Below are positions 1 through 15,100 of a stretch of DNA of 64,000 nt, one piece after another. How positions within the stretch are numbered: the stretch's first letter is position 1; every line of letters begins with the position of its first letter. This stretch comes from Chlorocebus sabaeus (taxonomy: Eukaryota; Chordata; Mammalia; Primates; Cercopithecidae), in NCBI RefSeq assembly GCF_047675955.1, contig NC_132911.1, positions 77,285,133 through 77,349,132 on the forward strand, written 5' to 3'. The position numbers were made by a program, and so were the translations under genes. Under the pieces are notes generated by a model that searched no databases, was not told the DNA's origin, and saw nothing but the letters and a program-made list of their open reading frames with translations.

Positions 1-1400
1 CAGCATGTATAGGGCGCGGAGGGGGCAGTTGGGCAAGTTTGGTGTAATTCAATTTTCTGGGTTGTTTGCACATCAGCTTGTGTCAAAGACTTATTTTTCA
101 GGTTCAAAATAACCAGGCTTTCCAGAGTACTGATGAGCTGTACCTTTCAAATGTTAGCCAGTTAATAATTCCTGACTAGCCCAAATTAGGTAAATGACCA
201 GGAGTTCCCTCACCAGTCTGCCCAAATTCCATGTTCTGACTCCTTTGTTTTGGTTCCTTTGTAAAAGGTTAGGTGTGTGTGCCCTCTCTGGCTTGGACAT
301 CTAGCACCTTTTGCACAGTGGGTCTTAGCATCTGTACTCTTGCCAGATAAAGTTATCATATAAAGCCTCTACCTTCATGACTTGACTCCCCACTAGAGCT
401 GCAAGCTTATCCCTGGTAATATGGTTTCAGATCCCACAAAAACTCCTGCAACTGCTCTCAACACACTTTTCTCCATTCTTATTAAGCTCTACACTAACCT
501 TTCCTAGGTCACTTGGTTACTTTTTTAACACTCAAATTAGGCCTGGAATTGTAACACTGGCCCCACTACTTAGTTATGTGATCCTGGGTGAGGGAAAGTT
601 AACCCACCTAACAAGGACTAGGCTGCATATTAAAAATCACATGGAGTACTTAATTAGAAAAAAGTCTAGGGCTCATCCCAAAACCAATTACGAATTCAGT
701 TCTGGGGTTGCAATCAAAGTGGAGAAACACTAACCTAGGATTATGTGGATCAAGTGATACACTGGCACCCAGCAAGTGATCAAATGTTTATTAAATGGTC
801 TCCTCTTTAGTTGTGCTATCACACCCCTACCTGACACTTCAGGTGACCAAATTCTACCTCTTCTGTGAAACTTTCCAACCTTCACAGCATGAAATATCTA
901 CTGTACTCTCCTAACATGGTTTTCTAGTATTACAAATCATTATTCATACAAAATGTAATTTGAGTCCTCCAAAGTAAATTATATATACAGATATATATCC
1001 ATAAATCCACACTCTATCCCATTCCTCCTTTTGCCATCCCCCATCACCAAATACTCAAGGACTACAATATGCCAGTAATTGAAGTCTCAAGATTTTAAAT
1101 GGCTATTTTGCTGATGAGGTTAGATTCCCTTAAAAAAGTGAAGTGCCTACAATGCACCAGGTATTGTTCTAAGTGCCAGAAAAGAGAAAGCTAAGACTCA
1201 AACCTTACATTGGAGAACGGCTGGGAAAAGCAAGTCAACAGTTTCAGATAGCAATTAATGCTATGAAAAAAGGTGATATAGGAAGACGTGTGTCAGAAAA
1301 GACCTTTTTCCAGAATGAGAAAGCCAAGTACCCAGATCTGGAGGCTGAAGTCACTTTTGAACAAAGAATATAACTGGGGAGCCAGAAATAAAATATCAAA
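1..1400. other. Distal downstream flank of RPL7, no gene seen
   Basis: AT-rich sequence without a supportable gene. About 1130-1270 contains a weak MIR/L2-like phrase (TGCCTACAATGCACCAGGTA). Short open frames here have no recognisable protein character. Confidence 0.5.
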
Positions 1401-1419
1401 TGGGCCTCCCAGTTTCCAT

Positions 1420-1808
1420 GCCCGAATTACAGGGACCTGTAAATATGTTACTGTACGTAGCAACAAAAGGGACTTTGTAGATGTGCTTAAGATTTTGAAA
1501 AGGAGAGATTATCCTCAATTATTCAAGTAGCCCAATGTAATCACAAAAGTTTTTATATTAAGAGGGAGGCAGGAGGAAGATCAAAGACGATGTAAGCAGA
1601 GATGCCACGAGCCAAGAAATGCAAGGGGCTCCTAGAACTGGAAAAGGCAAACAAGTTTCTCTAGTCTTCAGAAGGAACACAGGCCTGCTGACCCCTTGAT
1701 TGGGCTGTGAAACCTGTTTTACATTTCTGACCTCCAGAAAAGTTAAAACAAATTAAGTCACTTAAGTTTATGGTGATTTGTTACAGCAGCAAAAGAAAAC
1801 TAATACAT
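1420..1808 (+). repeat. MaLR/MLT1-like LTR fragment
   Basis: Typical phrases of this old LTR class are recognisable: ACCTGTAAATATGTTACTG, GTAGATGTGCTTAAGATTTT, GCCACGAGCCAAGAAATGC and the end AGCAGCAAAAGAAAACTAAT. No internal retroviral genes are attached, so it is a degraded solo LTR. The subfamily name is tentative. Confidence 0.55.
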
Positions 1809-2179
1809 TCATTTAACAGTGAGTGCCTACTACATGTCAGCAAATGGGCAGAAACTAGAAGGCCTGGCCTTAAAGTTTACTACCTAACAGAAGGGAGGTA
1901 CACCTATGGGAGGAATGTGTTAGCTCGTTGACACCAAATCCGTAAGGAAAAACAGTGGGAGCAGAAAGCTGTCATCTTCACATGGAGGTGGGCCCAAAGA
2001 TACCAGACACCCGCAGGAGGCTCTATCACATCCTATACATCCCCAAGGCACTCATTTCACTGTATCTGTTGCTTGTGTTCCCACTAGACCCACAACTGAA
2101 AGCAGAGGCTATTTCCATAATTCACTGTTGTATGCCCACATTAAGTGCTGAAGCTATACTGCACAGCAGCATCGAACAC

Positions 2180-2390
2180 TTTCGAGCTAGGCACTGCTCT
2201 AAGCATTTTACATGACATGTAACATCTAATCTTCATTAAAATCCTATGAAATTAGGCACAATTATCTCCATTTTGCTGATATGGAAACCGAGACAGAGAT
2301 TATTTATTGGCCCAAGCTAATAAACAAGTGGAGACTAAATATGAACCCAAGCAGTCTGGCTCCAAAGCCAACACTCCTAATCCAGCCAAC
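2180..2390 (-). repeat. MIR SINE
   Basis: It reads as the reverse complement of the MIR consensus: TAGGCACTGCTCTAAGCATT, then CATTTTGCTGATATGGAAAC, then AAGCAGTCTGGCTCCAAAGC. Diverged. Confidence 0.75.
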
Positions 2391-2944
2391 CACAAATGAA
2401 CCTTCAAAGAAGTTACTAGGGTAACACTGGTTCAAGGACACTGAGTCCAAGACAACTTTATAAAAAATGAGATAGCTAGGGGACGATCCACTAGAGAAAG
2501 CCAAACCTTAGAAGGATAAACAGGAAACAAACATATATGAGGTGAAATCTTGTAGAACCTACTGGGTGCCCAAACCCCTAAGGTTGGTTAGGCCTTCCAG
2601 AGGATCCCTTGAAAGTAATGACATTTATAAGAGGTGAGTTTCCCAATCAGGTGAATGTGCTTTTGAATAGGTTCCACCAGCTCACGAACATTTTCATACC
2701 TATTACTGTTCCTCACAATCCTCTTATAAAAGCAGACTTGTTATCCCACTTTACTCTCAAGAGTTCTCTATGGGAATCCCGGTTCTCTGCAACCCCTCCC
2801 ACATTTCCCCATCCTCTCTGGCCCCAGGCCACACAGGCTATACAGTCAATACTTTGCTCACTTCATTTTAGGTATTCTTACACAATCTTAGCCCTCCCTG
2901 ACCAGCTGAAACAGTTTTAAATACTTTGGGTGATAATCTATCAA

Positions 2945-3139
2945 CATAGGTTAATTGACTGTAACAAATGTACCACTATGGTGGTGAGGAGTCAACAGGA
3001 GGTTGGGCACACAACAACTGGACATGTGAGTTGGGCGACAATGGGCATATGGGAACCTTCTCTACTTTCCAGTTTTACTGTGAAATGAAAACTGCTTTAA
3101 AAAATAAAGACCATCAATTTAACAAAAAAAAAAAAAAAA
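2945..3139 (+). repeat. L1M 3' end
   Basis: It carries the mammalian L1 3'-UTR phrases TAACAAATGTACCACTATGG and AAACTGCTTTAAAAAATAAA and ends in an A-tail at 3123-3139. Confidence 0.7.
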
Positions 3140-3239
3140 GCTTTGCTAAGTATCACTCTGTATATGAAGTGCTTACTCCTATCCCAAGACTTGCCACATT
3201 TCATGCACCCACCCATCTGCACCTAGATTAAGCAATATG

Positions 3240-4094
3240 CCATCTGTATAATTCATCCCATCATTAGTCTTAATTCTGACCCTGCAGAGGCCACTGATGA
3301 AGAACTCAAAGAAATTCTATTTGTCTAGCAACTTTCGAATATTAAAAAGCAATAAATGACTATGGTGCAGTAGTACCAAAATATTTACTAAGGGAGCTGT
3401 TTCACAGTGCATCAGACCTTTGACATAACTAAACGAGGACCACAAAAATTTTTACTTTCATTCTATATACTTCATGTTACACTCTACATTGTTCACTAAT
3501 CTAGGTGAGACAATACATGAAATATAAAGGAGTTATTTATAAAATACCAAAACCCTCAAGTTTTTGCCCATTAATTTCACCAGATGCTCTGAAATAATTT
3601 GCATCCCTGGGCACAAATTTCATTTTTTCCTTCATAATACCCACAGTATGTAACAATTATTAGTAACTCTCATAAGTATGGCAAAAGATGCAAAACAAGA
3701 ACACAAAAATGGAAGGCAAAAGAAAAACAACACATTTATATGGTAGTTTATAAACAAGCGAAGGCCCAAGAAATAAATTTTAGAAACTGAATTCAATTTT
3801 TTCCATAAACCAAAGTTGGATTACTGTACCTACAAATTATGTACAAATGCTTGTGAAACAGGCTTAGAATAAACCCATTTTGAATCACTCAGCACAGTTA
3901 AATACAAAATCTTTTGTAGAGAAAAGCCTTTTAAAAACCTAAGAGATGTTTTTCACAGACTCGACCCTGATTTTGCACAAAACAGGCAGATGATTTGGCT
4001 TAATTTTATCACACACCAGACTTACCACAATAGTTAAGGGAACACAGAGGCAGGCTAACAACCAAAAAAATCACAAATACAACAATGTATTTCA
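3240..4094. other. RPL7 3' flank, nothing recognised
   Basis: AT-rich sequence between the L1M tail and the RPL7 poly(A) region. No gene or clear repeat seen. Confidence 0.5.
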
Positions 4095-4155
4095 TTTTGA
4101 GAGCAGGTACTGTTTATTAAACTGACGAGACTCCAAAAATAATCATGGTAGACAC
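4095..4155 (-). other. RPL7: RPL7 non-coding exon 7 (3' UTR) with poly(A) signal
   Basis: A pyrimidine-rich tract ending TTTCAG precedes 4155. The exon reads GTGTCTACCATGATTATTTT and carries AATAAA at 4118-4113, with the mRNA end near 4095. The 355-bp intron between stop codon and 3' UTR is known for mammalian RPL7. The junction lies 1 nt after the stop, so it should not trigger nonsense-mediated decay. The exact cleavage site is estimated. Confidence 0.85.
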
Positions 4156-4511
4156 CTGAAAGGAAAAAATAAAACCATTAGGAAACACTTTAGCCAGCTA
4201 ACAATTAACATAACCTAGACAGTTAAAAAGTAACGATTGAGTTTACATTTTTAAGATCACCCAATTTCCATCTTTAAAGACTCCCCCAAACAGGCTTTTC
4301 CTTTCCTCCAGAAAGGTCCTCAAAAGCTAACCAACTGTAATCATTAAGTAAACAAACCAACCGTAATCATTAGGACAGTTGATGCCGCTCCCCACAAAAG
4401 CACTGATTAAAATTCAGACCCCCCTCAATATTTAATGGGAAAAGTATTCAAGATTACCAGCACTTGCGCTCTAGCGTTAACTCGACCTTTCTCAGGATGA
4501 GGTCTCTCACC

Positions 4512-7132
<2,621 letters not shown>

Positions 7133-7175
7133 GGTTCCAGCCGGAAAAAGAGGAAGTTGGCGCATGCGCACTGTC
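7133..7175 (-). promoter_or_regulatory. RPL7: RPL7 TOP start site and core promoter
   Basis: Upstream of the RPL7 ATG the minus strand reads CCTCTTTTTCCGGCTGGAAC. This is a 5' terminal oligopyrimidine tract, so transcription probably starts at about 7150-7153 with a leader of only about 20 nt. TOP leaders give mTOR/LARP1-dependent translational control (known for the class). Just upstream, 7160-7169 is the palindrome GCGCATGCGC, an NRF1-type element, and CTTCC at the start resembles an ETS site. No TATA box is seen, as is common for ribosomal protein genes. Confidence 0.8.
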
Positions 7176-7443
7176 CACTTAAAGACTTCGAAAGAGAAGC
7201 CCCACGACTCATAGGTGTCTTAGAATAAGCCGGAAAAGAATCCAGAACTAAAAAGCCGCCTTGCAGACGCAAAATTAACAACTCCCTGATTTAGCCTCTT
7301 TCAACCAACTTTCGGGTAAAACTTGTTTGAAGAAAATATATGCATTTGATTACACTTTTTAATCAATTCAAGAGCAAAGGATGCTGACACCTCGGCAACT
7401 CCGGGTCCTAATCTCCAGGCTGCGCTGACAAGATTAGGCTCGG

Positions 7444-7501
7444 GTTCCTCCCCATAATGTTCCCAGGACAAGCCTCATGGGGACGAACTACAAATCCCAG
7501 C
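7444..7501 (+). repeat. 58-bp direct repeat, copy 2 (promoter interval)
   Basis: This is the partner of 6598-6655, with two substitutions. Here the repeat runs directly into CATGCA and so completes a ZNF143/SBS-like motif. No known transposable element was recognised in the 58 bp. Confidence 0.85.
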
Positions 7502-7506
7502 ATGCA
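7487..7506 (+). promoter_or_regulatory. ZNF143/SBS-like promoter element
   Basis: ACTACAAATCCCAGCATGCA closely matches the known ZNF143 (Staf) binding element, roughly ACTACAATTCCCAGCATGC. It lies about 335 bp upstream of the RPL7 start and about 640 bp upstream of the RDH10 start, where ZNF143 sites are common in divergent CpG promoters. It is the right end of a 58-bp repeat whose other copy (6598-6655) keeps only the left half of the motif. Confidence 0.7.
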
Positions 7507-8098
7507 CGACTCCTCGCCCGCCCGGCGGCAAGGCAACGCCTGATCCGGACCGCAGGCAAGCACCGCGGCGGCGGTTCCAGCCAGGAAAATGCGAGCCTTT
7601 TGGGCCACGTTCCAAACGGCTAGCTGCAATTCGAAGTCACTTCTGGCCGCCCTCCCAGCTCCCTGCCGCGGTAGTAGCAGACTACACCCCTTTCGCCGCG
7701 CCGCGAGGTCCTTGTCGTCTCGCCAGCCCACAGGGCTGTCTTCCGCAGCGCCTGATCGCAGGCGGGGCGGTCCGGAGTGCCCTGGTTAACGAAAAGTGGC
7801 GAGCCAGGGAGCAGCGGGGACTGGACGGCCGGAGGAAGATGGCCGGGGCTCTGCTGACTGCCGAGATCGGCAGGCGGAGGCCGGGACACCCCACGGGAGG
7901 GGGCGTGAGCTGCGAAGGGAGGTGCGAGGAGGGCTGAGGTTGCGGCCACGGCCGTGTGAGAGGGGCTACCCCGCTCGGCTCTGCGGACGCTGGCGGGCGG
8001 GGGGCTGGGCCGGGGGCGGGGTGCGCCCGGGGGCGGGGAGGCCGGGCGGAGGGAGGGCCGATGCCGAGGCTGGCGCGGGCTCTTCCCGGTCGCGGGGT

Positions 8099-8150
8099 TA
8101 TATAGCGCGGAGCGTGGAGCCCGCTCAGAGCCGGCCCGGAGCGCTCCGAC
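8099..8150 (+). promoter_or_regulatory. RDH10: RDH10 core promoter (TATA-like) and start region
   Basis: TATATA at 8099-8104 lies in otherwise GC-rich DNA. About 25-30 bp downstream, the sequence from about 8125 (CTCAGAGCCGGCCC) is the likely transcription start. Several GGGGCGGGG Sp1-type boxes lie just upstream (8005-8040). The start position is inferred from spacing. Confidence 0.65.
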
Positions 8151-8460
8151 TTGCAAGCGGGCTGTGCTGCGGAGCCCGGTGCCCGAGTGACAGCCGCGGG
8201 GAGTTCAGGGCCGGAGGACGCGAGCCCTTAGGGGCAGCTGCAAGGCGTTGGGCAGCGCTCGCCTGCGCCGAGCGAGTCTCCTTTTCCTGGCGCTCCACCG
8301 CCCCGCACCCCACTCTCCCACCCTCTCGCAACTTGGGTCGAGTTGACAACCCCCGCGGCGACCGGCTGGCCCGTGCCGCCTCCGCTGCGCACCCCTCCCC
8401 GGGGGTGAGAGAGAGCAGGCTCGCCGGCTCCGAGGACGCTCGGGCGGCAGCTGCTTGGCC

Positions 8461-8484
8461 ATGAGGGCAGCGCGAGTCGTCTAA
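8461..8484 (+). other. Upstream ORF in the RDH10 5' leader (7 codons)
   Basis: This is the only ATG in the roughly 690-nt RDH10 leader. It reads ATG AGG GCA GCG CGA GTC GTC TAA, with G at -3, so initiation is plausible. The stop is 329 nt before the RDH10 ATG, far enough for reinitiation. It could damp RDH10 translation (inference). Confidence 0.55.
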
Positions 8485-8813
8485 CTCGCGGCTGTCACCG
8501 CCACTGCAGCGGAGCCGGCCGGCTGGGCGCTGCGGGACGGGCGGGCGGCTGCCGGCAGGAGGCGCCGAGCCGGGTGACTGCCGCGGCGGGCACAGTCCGG
8601 GGCCACAGCGCCGAGCCCGGGCGGGAGTGGCCCCGCGCAGGCAGGGAGCCGCGCCGCGCACTCCAACCCGGCGGGCACATCGGGGCGGGCGCGGGGCGCA
8701 GCCTTCTCGTCCCGGCCTCTGTGACAAGTGCGCCGGGGCCGGGAGCCCGACTGCCGGGCTCGGGGTGGGCGCGGACGCAGGCACTGGGCTCGTGCGGGGC
8801 CCCGGGCGTCGCG

Positions 8814-9102
8814 ATGAACATCGTGGTGGAGTTCTTCGTGGTCACTTTCAAAGTGCTCTGGGCGTTCGTGCTGGCCGCGGCGCGCTGGCTGGTGCGGCCC
8901 AAGGAGAAGAGCGTGGCGGGCCAGGTGTGCCTCATCACCGGCGCCGGCAGCGGCCTGGGCCGCCTCTTCGCGCTGGAGTTCGCCCGGCGCCGGGCACTGC
9001 TGGTGCTGTGGGACATCAACACGCAGAGCAACGAGGAAACGGCTGGCATGGTGCGCCACATCTACCGCGACCTGGAGGCGGCCGACGCCGCCGCGCTGCA
9101 AG
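8814..9102 (+). CDS. RDH10: RDH10 coding part of exon 1
   Basis: It encodes residues 1-96 and the first base of Ala97: the membrane anchor, the glycine-rich NADP/NAD-binding loop (43-49), and LVLWDIN, where the Asp after beta strand 2 lies in the cofactor-selecting region. It ends CTG CAA G before GTAACC at 9103. Confidence 0.97.
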
Positions 9103-12100
9103 GTAACCCGGACCCGCGCGGGCGCATTGTTGGGTCAAGCCTCTTTCCACCCCGCGCCCTACCACGGCAGGCCCCAAACCCCGCTGTGGGGTCAGCCCCG
9201 CTGCGGAGGAAAGGGGCACCCCACCGGTCTTTTGGGAGACGAGTGGAATTTGCTCCCTGATAAAGGAACGCGATCACCTCTGTATTACCAGGGAGAAGGT
9301 GCCCAGTCCTCGCGGAGGTTCGGTCTCTTTGGGGACTACCGAGGCAGGGGCGGCGGGTTCCTAAGACCTTTGGGGTAGGGAAGGCGGAGGGAACTTGTTA
9401 CCACAGGTTTGGATCCCAAAGAAATGTCTCGCTCCGACTTAGAAGCGGCGCGATGGGAAACTGAAGTGTCTTTGGGAAGTTCTGACTCGACTGAAGAAGT
9501 GTCTGTGTTACTGTGGTCTGAACCCCTTAAACGAGGGCAGTATTGACGATTTCACTATAAGTTTAGCCTGAGGAACATAATTACATTGTTTCGCCAGCGA
9601 TAAGTGCTTTAGTTACATTCCCTGAGCGTGATTGAAAGACGCCTTGCTTCCTAACAGAAAGCTCTTGGAGAATTTAGGCTTCGTTGTAAATTTCTTGCAT
9701 GTTTTTGGTCACCCCAGGAAATCTGCATTTCTGGATACTTATTAACTAACTTGAATCTGAGATTTTTTTTTTTTTTTAAGCCAAAGCAAAGTCCATAACC
9801 AACCATAAATATTGGTCCAGGAAATTTTATAATGGCTCTTGCTTTTTAACAAAATTTTTCGTTTTTAGGGAAAACATTTACCTGTACGGAGAAAATTGAC
9901 TTGGGCACTTCTCCCCTGTATTGATAGTTTATCACCAAACTTATTGATACCTACGTTTTTAATTTAAGGGTGAAAAGGTACCATTTTCATTGGTGGTATG
10001 GAGGGGTAGCAAATACAGATTTTTGTGCTCCCTGCCAAAACCTAAAAGATAAGGGTATTCATTTTCCAGGATACCGATTTTGGTTTTTAAATTGTCAAGT
10101 TCTTATGTGGTAAAATTGCATATTTACCTGTAACTTGATTTGTGAGAGTACTTCTTAGAGGAGTCAGCTAGCCCAGTTAGAACAAGTCAGTGACCCCTAC
10201 TTCTTCATTAAAAATTGTGGATTCATTTCTTGGCTTTGGATGAATTTAGATTATTAATTGCAGTTTTGATTTGTGAGTCTTGAAGTGAGTTTCCATTTTG
10301 AGGGTTCTCATACTAAAGACTAAGAGCTGTTTCTCTTGGGCCACTGTTTCCCCAAAAAAGAGGAGTGTGTAGTGTGTGTTGTTCTCTGAGCTCTGGGCTG
10401 AGATCAGTTCTTTGCAGGTGTCTTTAGCTCCAGCGAGCTGATCCCATGTGGTCTACTTGTATTGGGCTTGTCACAATTACACGGCTTTCCCCTAAGCAAA
10501 GTTATCCAGTAAATTGCTGTAATTCCCAAAGACTTCATGGGAGGAAGGCAGCTGTAAAGCTCAGTCGTTGGCAAGCCTTGCAGCGTTAGAAATTTGAAGC
10601 TCACTGTAGTATTTTTGTTTTGTGTGATCTTTGTCCTACTGATCGCCATGTGACTCACTTTCTGCACTCCCTTCTCTTTTGCATGTTTTCTCCTCATCTG
10701 GACTTCTGAGGACAGCTGGAAATGGTGAGGAAGAAATTCTGCCCCACTGTAACTTGCAGGTTTTTACGTACACCTGTGATGTGGGGAAGAGGGAGAATGT
10801 CTACCTGACGGCTGAAAGAGTCCGCAAGGAGGTTGGCGAAGTCTCAGTCCTGGTCAATAATGCTGGTGTGGTCTCTGGGCATCACCTTCTGGAATGTCCT
10901 GATGAGCTCATTGAGAGAACCATGATGGTCAATTGCCATGCACATTTCTGGGTAAATATAAACATCCTTGTTTTCTTTGCTGGGCCCTCCTCAATGAGAA
11001 GGTTGGGAAGGAGAGAGACTTCAGTGCCAGCCTGAAAGGAACCTGTACTCTTTCACCGCGAGATCTCCTTAGCTCTTACCTATGGTAAACTGCAGTGTAT
11101 GCTGGTTACTATTAGTCGTTTTGTCCCCCCCACCCCCACCCCCCAACTCAGTATTTTTGAGAGGGCAGAGGATTGAACATTTTGAACTAGTTTGAAAGAT
11201 TGCCATAAAAATAACAAGAGGGAGCGTAAAACCCTGGGTTTGTTTATTTTACTTTCTGTTGAGTTTATAAAACATTGGTTGTTCTTATGAATTCCTAAAG
11301 TCAGGATTTAGGCTTCCAAATTTTACTGCTCAGCCACATTTTGGAAAGTGCCAAAGATTCTGAAATCAACATTTGTGCTCTGTTGGGAGTGGCCAGGCCA
11401 CCCTGGCAGTCACTTCGCATCCCCTGACCATCCACAGGGTCCAGGGCATCTTCCTGTTGGAGGACGCCTCAGGACTCTCTTGGGTTAGACAGTGCCTCGC
11501 AAATATCACCCTGATAGAACCCTAGAGAGGGAAGTGAGGTGGTGAAACCTGGTAAGCTGGGGATTTAAACGATGTCCACTTCTCACCATTAAACAATGTC
11601 AGGATCTACGGAGCGGGGCAGGGCCTTCTGCTGCTCTAGGGGCAAAGGTAACCCCAGTTTTTCAGTTCAACTTGTCTTCAGTAAAAGTAGGTATGACTCT
11701 CTCCCCTATAACTGCACACTGCTGATCCACTTTGTGCTCTTTTTCCTCACAGTATTTTCCCTTTACTTTTGTAGACAAATAAGATTCAATAAAGAAGGAA
11801 TAAAGAAATAGGATTCTACTTTTTTTTTTCCATAGGCGGATTAGCCTTCTAATAGAACACAACAAAGAACTGTTTCTCCTAAATAGGTCACATTAAACCT
11901 CATTAATTTTTTAGCAACTGCTTAAAAACTTAATCTGGCTTTAGAGGTGCTTATTCAAATGTTGCACCTCAAACATCAAACCTTTTCTCTGCTCTTGGAG
12001 GAGCTTATTTTGATGTTTTATTTTTAAACATGAACTTTATTTATTTATTTATTGAGATGGAGTCTCTCTCTGTTGCCCAGGTTGGAGTGCAGTGGCGCGA

Positions 12101-15100
12101 TCTTGGCTCACTGCAACCTCTGCCTCCCAAGTTCAAGCAATTCTCCTGCCTCAGCCTCTCAAGTAGCTGGGACTACAGGCACATGCCGCCACACCTGGCT
12201 AATTTTTTGTATTTTAGTAGAGATGGGGTTTCATAGTGTTGTCCAGGCTGGTCGCGAACTCCTGAGCTCAGGTAATCCACCCACCTCAGCCTCCCAAAGT
12301 GCTGGGATTACAGGCGTGAGCCACTGCACCCGGCCTCTTTATTTATTTTGAGATGGAATTTTGCTCTTGTTGCCCAGGCTGGAGTCCAATGGCGTGATCT
12401 CAACTCACTGCAACGTCCACCTCCCGGGTTCAAGCAGTTCTCCTGTCTCAGTCTCCCGAGGAGCTGGGATTGCAGGCATGCGCCACCACGCCCGGCTAGT
12501 TTTGTATTTTTAGTAGAGGTGGGGTTTCACCACATTGATCAGGCTGGTCGTGAACTCCTGAACTCAGGTGATCCACCTCAGCCTTCCAAAGTGCTGGGAT
12601 TACAGTTGTAAGCCACTGCACCCGGCCAACGTGAACTTTATTTAATTCATTTACAAACCTCTAGAAATGAATATATAAATGACCTGAGCTTATATATGTT
12701 TTGAACAAGTAAGGAGATCACCAAATACAGTTGGGGGAACTTCAGCTTGCCTGTAGATGTGTGTTGTGTTCAGTGGGGGTGGGGAACTGAATTAAAGTCC
12801 TGGCTGTGGCAGGGTCCCCAGGAACAGGCAGCTGGTGTCAAAGGGACGGGTTAGATGAATAAAGGGCAGTCCAACCAAATAAACTTGACATAGAATTTAT
12901 CAAGAATCTTGTGTGTTTATGACTACTCCTGAGTAAAACAACTACCATTTGAAATAAAAGACATACATAAGTGGGAGGTGGAATGTCATTTTCCTATTTG
13001 AAGAATGATAAAGATGAAGCTGCCATAAAAACTGCAATTGATTTAAGTCAGCCCTAAACAAGTTACAGCACTATCAGTAGGTTCATTATGAACCGCAGAC
13101 ACTGACTGGGATTGTTTTCTCCAATCATCTTTGACTAAGATGATACAAGATTACATAACTGTAAACTTTTACCTACACAAGGTATTCTAAAGTTTAGTCA
13201 TCTTGCCTACTTTCTCTGCATGATTATTTTGCTTAATTGTAAAATTTCAAATGTAATCAGGTTTTTAAGAAACCCCATGCAATCTGCAGTTAAATATTTA
13301 AAACAAGAAACCAGCTCCAGGAATACATCCAATAAAATGAGTGCTAATTTAATGTGTGTAACGCACAGAAAATTTCATAGCCTTAGCTTTGAAAATGCAC
13401 ATAAATTGATATACCGTCTTTCTAATATTAGGCTACTTTTTAACATAAGGAGGAAGTCAAATCAAATCTCTAAATAGGAAAATTATTCTGGACCTGAATC
13501 TGTATACCAAGGAGGAGCATAGCACCTTCCTAGAGTCATCACTGTGCTTTGAGATGTTGCTTAACCACACAATTTAGGGAGTTCTTGGAAGCCTTGATGG
13601 TAATGACATCATTTTGTATTAAAGTATGGGAGGCTCCTGAATTCTCCAGCTGTTTTTCCCCTAAGCATCTAAACTTAAGAATTTATTTTCAATATTGAGT
13701 CAGAAAATTCATTTTAGAGTTGGAATTTCTGACTTCTTGCTGAAATTTACAAATCTTTTGAGAAGTTCTGATTCAGCAACCAAAATTTAAAGGAAAACTC
13801 AGTATAATTTTTACAGTGAATTTTGTAACAGGGGTTAAAGAACGTCGCAAGAGCCACCTGAATTCAGCTTCCCTTCCAGTAGTCCTCTTAGGCGAAGCAT
13901 TGGTGGCAACTTTTCAAACATGTTGACATTGGCATGTGGTGTTTTCCTTCCAGAAAAAATAATGAGTGTGTCTTTTTACTGTATCCGGGTGCGGAAGTTA
14001 CCCCATACATTTTTAAAAGTCCATCAGCTGAGAAAAGAACTGTTCAGTCATTTGAACAGACCATCCTGAGCCAAATGTTTAAGTAACAGTTAATATCTAT
14101 TTTCATAAATAACAAATAGTATTTTGATCCTGACTCAGAGCAAAAGTGAGTGAAATAGAAAACCATGTGGACTTTCACTGAAAAGCTGTGGGCACTCCCA
14201 AACCAGTCCACATACTATACCCCCTACCTGAAACACCCTCTTCCTCCATTCCACGTGTCTTAAGGTGTAGCTCAAGTCTCAATATAACGTTTCCTCCCCA
14301 CTGCAGCACTTCTGGCCTTTTCGGATATTACAGTTGCAAGAATCCAGAGACCTTCTTGTTCAACCCTTTGTTTTCCAGTGAAGCAGGGGTTAAATGACTC
14401 ATCTAAGGTTTTTCTTTCCTTTCCATTAATCTCTCACAGCATTTGTTATCATTCTCCCAAAGTAGATGGCAAGCTGTCTGAAGGCAGTTTGTTATATACA
14501 TCTTTCATCTTCCTCTGCCTGGAACAAAACTCTATTCTTAAGTCATTCAATAAATATTTGATAATAATAGGCTTAAATATTTAGAAGATAACCTATTCAG
14601 AGAATACTCACATGGATCTATGTTCTGAAGTTTTAAAAGGTAAGCATTATGGGACGGGCACAGTGGCTCACACCTGTAATCCCAGCACTTTAGGAGGCCA
14701 AGACAGGCGGATCACTTGATGTCAGGAGTTCGAGACCAGCCTGGTCAACATGGAGAAACCCTGTCTCTACTAAAAATACAAAAAAATTAGCTGGGCGTGG
14801 TGGTGTTAGCCTGTAATCCCAGCTACTCAGGAGGCTGAGGCAGTAGAATTGTTTGAACCTGGGAGGCCAAGGTTGCAGTGAGCAGACATGGTGCCACTGC
14901 ACTCCAGCCTGGGTGACCAAACAATATTCCATCTCAAAGAAAGGAAAAGGTGAGCACTGTGTTGGACTAAAGCTGTGTGAGACCATTATTGCAAAACAGG
15001 GCTGTCTCACCCTTGTTATCACTTACATTTTCTTTTGCTTTCCTACATAACTTTCCATTCTTCCTGTCCCACATGTGTTCTGATTTTTACTATTTTGTGT

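Larger units (their letters stand above)
7430..9400. promoter_or_regulatory. CpG island between RPL7 and RDH10
   Basis: This interval is strongly GC-rich with abundant CpG, in contrast to the AT-rich flanks. It includes GC boxes (GGGGCGGGG-type) near 7755 and 8005-8040, the RDH10 TATA-like element, the whole RDH10 first exon and the start of intron 1. RPL7 starts about 280 bp to its left on the other strand, so the island probably serves a divergent promoter pair. Long open frames on both strands here result from the GC content. Confidence 0.85.

Noticed and set aside
7620..8784. Long open frames on both strands (178, 222 and 219 codons) across the CpG island
   Set aside because: GC-rich DNA has few stop codons. 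The frames overlap on opposite strands, are Arg/Ala/Pro/Gly-rich and match the RDH10 leader, so they are compositional.
8574..8813. In-frame extension of RDH10 upstream of its ATG
   Set aside because: The frame stays open but has no ATG. The residues are low-complexity Gly/Ala/Arg/Pro, and the known RDH10 N-terminus starts at 8814.
12052..12611. Open frames of 99 and 87 codons
   Set aside because: They are translations of antisense Alu sequence. The same LPRLECSG and [10 protein letters not shown] phrases recur at every antisense Alu in the window.
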